The position numbers and the translations under genes were made by a program. 64,000 nucleotides of DNA, taken from the NCBI RefSeq assembly GCF_009768885.1, contig NZ_WSQA01000004.1:62001-126000 (forward strand), read 5' to 3'. Origin of the DNA: Sphingobacterium humi (lineage in GTDB: Bacteria > Bacteroidota > Bacteroidia > Sphingobacteriales > Sphingobacteriaceae). Below the pieces are notes generated by a model. It searched no databases, was not told where the DNA came from, and was given only the letters and a program-made list of their open reading frames with translations. Below, one piece after another: positions 60,432 to 64,000 of the stretch; the first letter of the stretch is position 1, and each line of letters begins with the position of its first letter.

Positions 60432-63400
60432 TTAGAAACCTAGGGTTAGATTGATAAAGTATGATCTGGATGTCGGTGTAGAGAAGTTCTCAAAACCTGT
60501 CGCGTTTGTATTGATAGAGAATACAGACTCCGGATCGATACCATTTGCATAACTCTTAATCATCCAAGCATTGTTCACGGTGAAGGCAATCTTCGCACGT
60601 TGTAGCACATTGCTTTTTAAGATGGAGGATGGTAGGTTATAGCTTAAGGTGATGTTTCTTAAACGGATGTTGGTCGCGTCATAGATATTTTCCTCACCGA
60701 TACCTAAGTTTCCTTGGTTGGTTACTTGATTCCAATATTGTTGTGGGGTTACGGATGCCGTGTTTGCTTTGTAACCAGCACCGTCTTTCACTACACCGTC
60801 TACCACGAAGCTCTCGCGAGCTCCATTTGGCGCCGTCATGTCTGCCGCACCGTTACGTTGTAAGTTCAAGTTGGTACCGGAGAAGAACTCGCCACCAAAG
60901 CGTCCGTCAACCTGGAAGGATAAACCGATGTTTTTGTAAGCGAAGTTGTTGATCCAGCCTACTAATGCTTTTGGCGCTTGGTTACCCAATAACACTTCAC
61001 CTGTAGCTTGTGGCAAACCATCGCCGTTCAACAATAATTTACCGTGCATATCGCTGTTTACATCATCTACGCGAAGGTATTTCGTACCGTAGATATTACC
61101 GTATAACTCGCCAGCATTGGCACGGATATTTAAGTTATCGAAGTTGCCTAAGCCATAGGTTTTGATATCATCGGTCAATTTGATGATTTTATTGGTGTTC
61201 TTCGAGAAGTTCACACTGGAGTTCCAGTTTAAGCCGTTGTCTGATTTTAAGATCTGACCATCTAAGGCAATTTCAAAACCCGTGTTCTGGATATTACCGG
61301 CGTTGATTTTCTGCGCACGGAAACCACTCATTGGATCCATCGGAATGTCTAAGATCTGGTTGGTTGCGTTGTTTTTGTACCAAGAGAAATCTAATCCTAA
61401 ACGACTGTTGAATAAACGGGTATCGAAACCAAACTCTACCGTTTTAATCAATTCGTTTACTAAGCTGTATAAAGCTTTAACATCATCGTAATAGGCTGTT
61501 GCGTTTTGGTTCGGGTCCTTTCCAACGGTATAGCTATTGATTAAGCTGTATGGTTTTGTATCATTACCTGCTTGACCGTAAGATGCTCTAACTTTTAAGA
61601 AGTTCACAAAGTTTGGCATGCTACCTCCGTTTTTGGTCACCATATCAGAGATAACCAAGGAAGTACTTACTGCTGGGTAAAAATAAGGATCGTTTAGGGT
61701 AGAGGACCAGTCTTCACGTGCTGTAACGTTTAAGAACCAGTAGCCATCGTAATTTAACTCGGCTGTTCCGTATAGGGAGTTAATCTGTTTATCTAAACGT
61801 AATTGATCTACCGTAGGCGTACCTACGCTATTGTTGATCGAGAAGAAGTTTGGCACTTCCAATTCGCCTGCATTTACACTTAACATAGACTCGTTAGACT
61901 GCATAATCTGTCCGAATAAGGAACCGTTCAATCCCCATTTGCTTCCGCCAATGGCATCTTGATGTGCATGTAAAGCTAACGTGTAGTTACGCTCAGAGAA
62001 GTCTGATTTTCCGTTAGAATATCTACCGTTTTTACCCATTGGGCTACCACCGTAGGTACGGTTGTCATAACGAGTAGTGTAGGAATCCATTCCGGCACGT
62101 CCTTCAACATCTAACCAATCTGTTAATTTATATTTTACGCTCGCATTCATTAAATAACGATTACGGATATCGTTATTGATTTGGTAATTCGCCAACCAGT
62201 AAGGGTTCATACTGTTGGTTGTTCCGTACCATAACATTTGACCAGTATTGGTTACCGCATCCTTATAATCTAAGATGTTTAAGGAACGTGGCATAACGAA
62301 CAAGGTAGCATAGGCATTACCGTTATTCTGACCTGCTGTCGGACGGTTTACCGCATCGTTGTTCATGTATTGTACTTTCACATCTGTGGTCCAACGTTTG
62401 TTTTCCCCAAAGTTTGAAGTCACCTTCGTCATTAAGTTCAAACGCTCTAAGCTAGATCCAGGAATCTTGCTCTGATCGTTCAAATACGTAGCTGAAGAGT
62501 AAATGCTGGTATTGTTGAATTGCTGTTGGAAAGATACGTTTTGGGTATGGTTTACCCCTGTTTTAAAGAAGTTACCCACGTTATCGTAAGCTTGGTAAGT
62601 GCTACCATCGATGGCAGGCCCCCAGCTGGTTAATCCTAACTGATTAAAGGTACCGTCAGAACCTTGGGCAAAGGAGTTCTGTAACTTCGGTAGGGTAAAT
62701 AAGGTTTCCAATCCTAAAGTTGAAGAATAGGTAATTCCTGTTCCTTTTTGGGCTTTACCCGACTTGGTGGTAATGATAATGGCACCGTTTCCAGCGCGTG
62801 ATCCGTATAATGCAGAAGCAGCACCGGATTTTAATACCGACATGCTTTCAATATCTTCCGGGTTGATATCGCCTAAACCGTTACCCATATCTGTACCTGG
62901 GTTCCAGAAGTCGTTATTCACCTGGCCATTGCTACCTTTCGCACCTAAGAAGTTGTTCATCGGAACACCATCCACAATGATTAAAGGTTGGTTATCACCT
63001 GTTAAGGAGTTATTACCACGTAAGGTAATTTTTGTTGACGAGGCAGGGCCGGCAGATCCTTTGATTACTTGTAGACCTGCAACTTTACCTACTAGGGCAT
63101 TCGCTACGTTGGTTTCCTTCGCATCGGTTAATTGATCGCCTTTCACATCTTGAAAAGAATATCCTAATGATTTTTTCTCTCTTTTAATCCCCATCGCTGT
63201 TACCACGACCTCATCAATCGTGCTTTCATCTGCTTGAAGGGTAACATTATGGGTTCTCGATGAAACCGTGATTACCTGTGTTGTATAGCCAATGATTGAA
63301 AAACGTAATTTTTCTCCATTTGAGGCTTCTACAGTGTAGTTACCATTGGCATCAGTTTGTGCGCCGCGGGTTGTTCCAACGACAGTCACACTGACACCGG

Positions 63401-63518
63401 CAACTCCTGTACTACCATCCGTTACTCTCCCTGTAACAGATTGTTGTGCGAAAATCGTGCTTATGCTTAGCAACATAATCAGCGATAAACTGCAACATTT
63501 CAAGTAAAAATTGCTCAT
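60432..63518 (-). CDS. SusC/RagA family TonB-dependent receptor of the second locus
   Basis: Outer-membrane TonB-dependent importer of 1028 aa. Signal peptide (LIMLLSISTIFAQ), a carboxypeptidase-like domain (VTGRVTDGSTGVAGVSVTVVGTTRGAQTDANGNYTVEA, shown for pattern), a TonB-box region (IDEVVVTAMGIKREKK), the plug with GKVAGLQVIKGSAGPASSTKITLRG and DGVPMNN, and a barrel ending in FINLTLGF. It lies 18 bases after the ROK regulator gene, which is unusual: such regulators are more often divergent. Both genes probably share a transcript. Confidence 0.96.
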   Translation of the reverse strand: MSNFYLKCCSLSLIMLLSISTIFAQQSVTGRVTDGSTGVAGVSVTVVGTTRGAQTDANGNYTVEASNGEKLRFSIIGYTTQVITVSSRTHNVTLQADESTIDEVVVTAMGIKREKKSLGYSFQDVKGDQLTDAKETNVANALVGKVAGLQVIKGSAGPASSTKITLRGNNSLTGDNQPLIIVDGVPMNNFLGAKGSNGQVNNDFWNPGTDMGNGLGDINPEDIESMSVLKSGAASALYGSRAGNGAIIITTKSGKAQKGTGITYSSTLGLETLFTLPKLQNSFAQGSDGTFNQLGLTSWGPAIDGSTYQAYDNVGNFFKTGVNHTQNVSFQQQFNNTSIYSSATYLNDQSKIPGSSLERLNLMTKVTSNFGENKRWTTDVKVQYMNNDAVNRPTAGQNNGNAYATLFVMPRSLNILDYKDAVTNTGQMLWYGTTNSMNPYWLANYQINNDIRNRYLMNASVKYKLTDWLDVEGRAGMDSYTTRYDNRTYGGSPMGKNGRYSNGKSDFSERNYTLALHAHQDAIGGSKWGLNGSLFGQIMQSNESMLSVNAGELEVPNFFSINNSVGTPTVDQLRLDKQINSLYGTAELNYDGYWFLNVTAREDWSSTLNDPYFYPAVSTSLVISDMVTKNGGSMPNFVNFLKVRASYGQAGNDTKPYSLINSYTVGKDPNQNATAYYDDVKALYSLVNELIKTVEFGFDTRLFNSRLGLDFSWYKNNATNQILDIPMDPMSGFRAQKINAGNIQNTGFEIALDGQILKSDNGLNWNSSVNFSKNTNKIIKLTDDIKTYGLGNFDNLNIRANAGELYGNIYGTKYLRVDDVNSDMHGKLLLNGDGLPQATGEVLLGNQAPKALVGWINNFAYKNIGLSFQVDGRFGGEFFSGTNLNLQRNGAADMTAPNGARESFVVDGVVKDGAGYKANTASVTPQQYWNQVTNQGNLGIGEENIYDATNIRLRNITLSYNLPSSILKSNVLQRAKIAFTVNNAWMIKSYANGIDPESVFSINTNATGFENFSTPTSRSYFINLTLGF

Positions 63519-63536
63519 GTTAGCGTAATTTTTGAT

Positions 63537-64000
63537 TTATAATTCTGTTAATTGTTGTTTTAAAAAGTTCTTATCGGCATTAGCAACGGCCACACAGGCG
63601 GTTCCTAATAATTGTATATGTTCGGTAGCTGAAAATTCAATCTTGGTATTGGCCGAAAGCCGGGGAATACTGAACTCCAATAAGGAGCGCTGGATTTCCG
63701 GAAGCAAGACATGCTTCGCCTTGGCACCACGACCCGAGATGACCACCATGGCCGGATTAATGATGTGGATGAGGGTCGCAATCCCTTTACCCAGCATATA
63801 ACCAATGCGACGCAGCGCTTTGATGGCTAAGGGATCGCCCGCATTGCCGGCTTCTAAGAGCTGATCGCCAGTGATATACCCATTTTTACTGAAGGTCGCT
63901 TGCAATTGCGATTCCTCGCCGGCCTCCAACATTTCCTTGGCATTTTCGCGCGCTGCAATCAGCGAAGCCTCCACTTCTAAACAGCCCCGCTTGCCACAAG
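63537..64000 (-). CDS. ROK family regulator or sugar kinase, 5' end beyond the window
   Basis: The C-terminal 154 codons or so of a ROK protein; the frame is open to the last base. The end of the window encodes CGKRGCLEVEAS, the Cys-rich ROK zinc motif (CGxxGCxE). After it come GNAGDPLAIKALRRIGYMLGKGIATLIHIINPAMVVISG, the second ROK nucleotide-binding block, and SPRLSANTKIEFSA-type C-terminal strands. The N-terminus, which would show a helix-turn-helix (NagC/Mlc type) or not (kinase), is missing. Being upstream of SusC in the same direction, a regulator of that locus is more likely. Confidence 0.85.
   Translation of the reverse strand, partial: CGKRGCLEVEASLIAARENAKEMLEAGEESQLQATFSKNGYITGDQLLEAGNAGDPLAIKALRRIGYMLGKGIATLIHIINPAMVVISGRGAKAKHVLLPEIQRSLLEFSIPRLSANTKIEFSATEHIQLLGTACVAVANADKNFLKQQLTEL

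Overview
The window is chromosomal DNA from a Bacteroidota bacterium, most likely family Sphingobacteriaceae (Sphingobacterium/Pedobacter type). The evidence is two SusC/SusD pairs with outer-membrane lipoproteins, -7 promoter boxes of the Bacteroidota form TAnnTTTG, an alternative complex III plus caa3-type oxidase operon in the usual Bacteroidota order, and the GH92, GH29 and GH30 glycosidases. No genus marker is present, so the genus is an inference. No tRNA, rRNA, CRISPR array, prophage, transposase or integrase gene was seen.

Layout. 1-13.7 kb is housekeeping: rsmG (5' end cut), dprA, an MHS-type transporter with a small membrane partner, an SRP RNA gene (4045-4141), accD, a sialate O-acetylesterase, a MerR regulator, the convergent mutS-trmN6-phosphoesterase cluster, mtgA, and an exported isoaspartyl peptidase. 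14.1-23.7 kb is a polysaccharide utilization locus: hslR-like gene and SusR-like membrane regulator, then SusC, SusD, a GH30 glycosidase lipoprotein and a surface glycan-binding lipoprotein. Its order recalls the Bacteroides beta-1,6-glucan locus. 23.8-30.8 kb holds dapD, tsaC, a DUF4920 gene, folP, brnQ, metG and doxX.

30.8-47.9 kb is one 17-kb minus-strand operon for terminal respiration. ActA to ActF (alternative complex III) oxidises menaquinol and passes electrons to CtaC/CtaD and the two subunit III proteins plus subunit IV. The heme O and heme A synthases (ctaB, ctaA), a SCO-like protein and a DUF420 protein supply assembly functions. Two departures from the textbook stand out: the SCO-like protein lacks its copper-binding residues, and subunit II has Lys in place of Glu in the CuA motif.

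48.2-64 kb is glycan-oriented: a lipoprotein MsrB, a LacI regulator divergent from a GH92 alpha-mannosidase across a striking operator array, a DUF493 protein, a collagen-like lipoprotein, pnp, a GH29 alpha-fucosidase, and a second SusC/SusD pair preceded by a ROK regulator that runs off the window. GH92, GH29 and the esterase together suggest use of host or eukaryotic glycoproteins.

The most unexplained structure is a family of long imperfect palindromes in three intergenic gaps (about 5.2-5.5, 13.7-14.1 and 53.5-54.0 kb). They share a 40-bp core arm and iterated short units, and the third copy has nested terminal inverted repeats. They look like non-autonomous mobile or REP-like elements.
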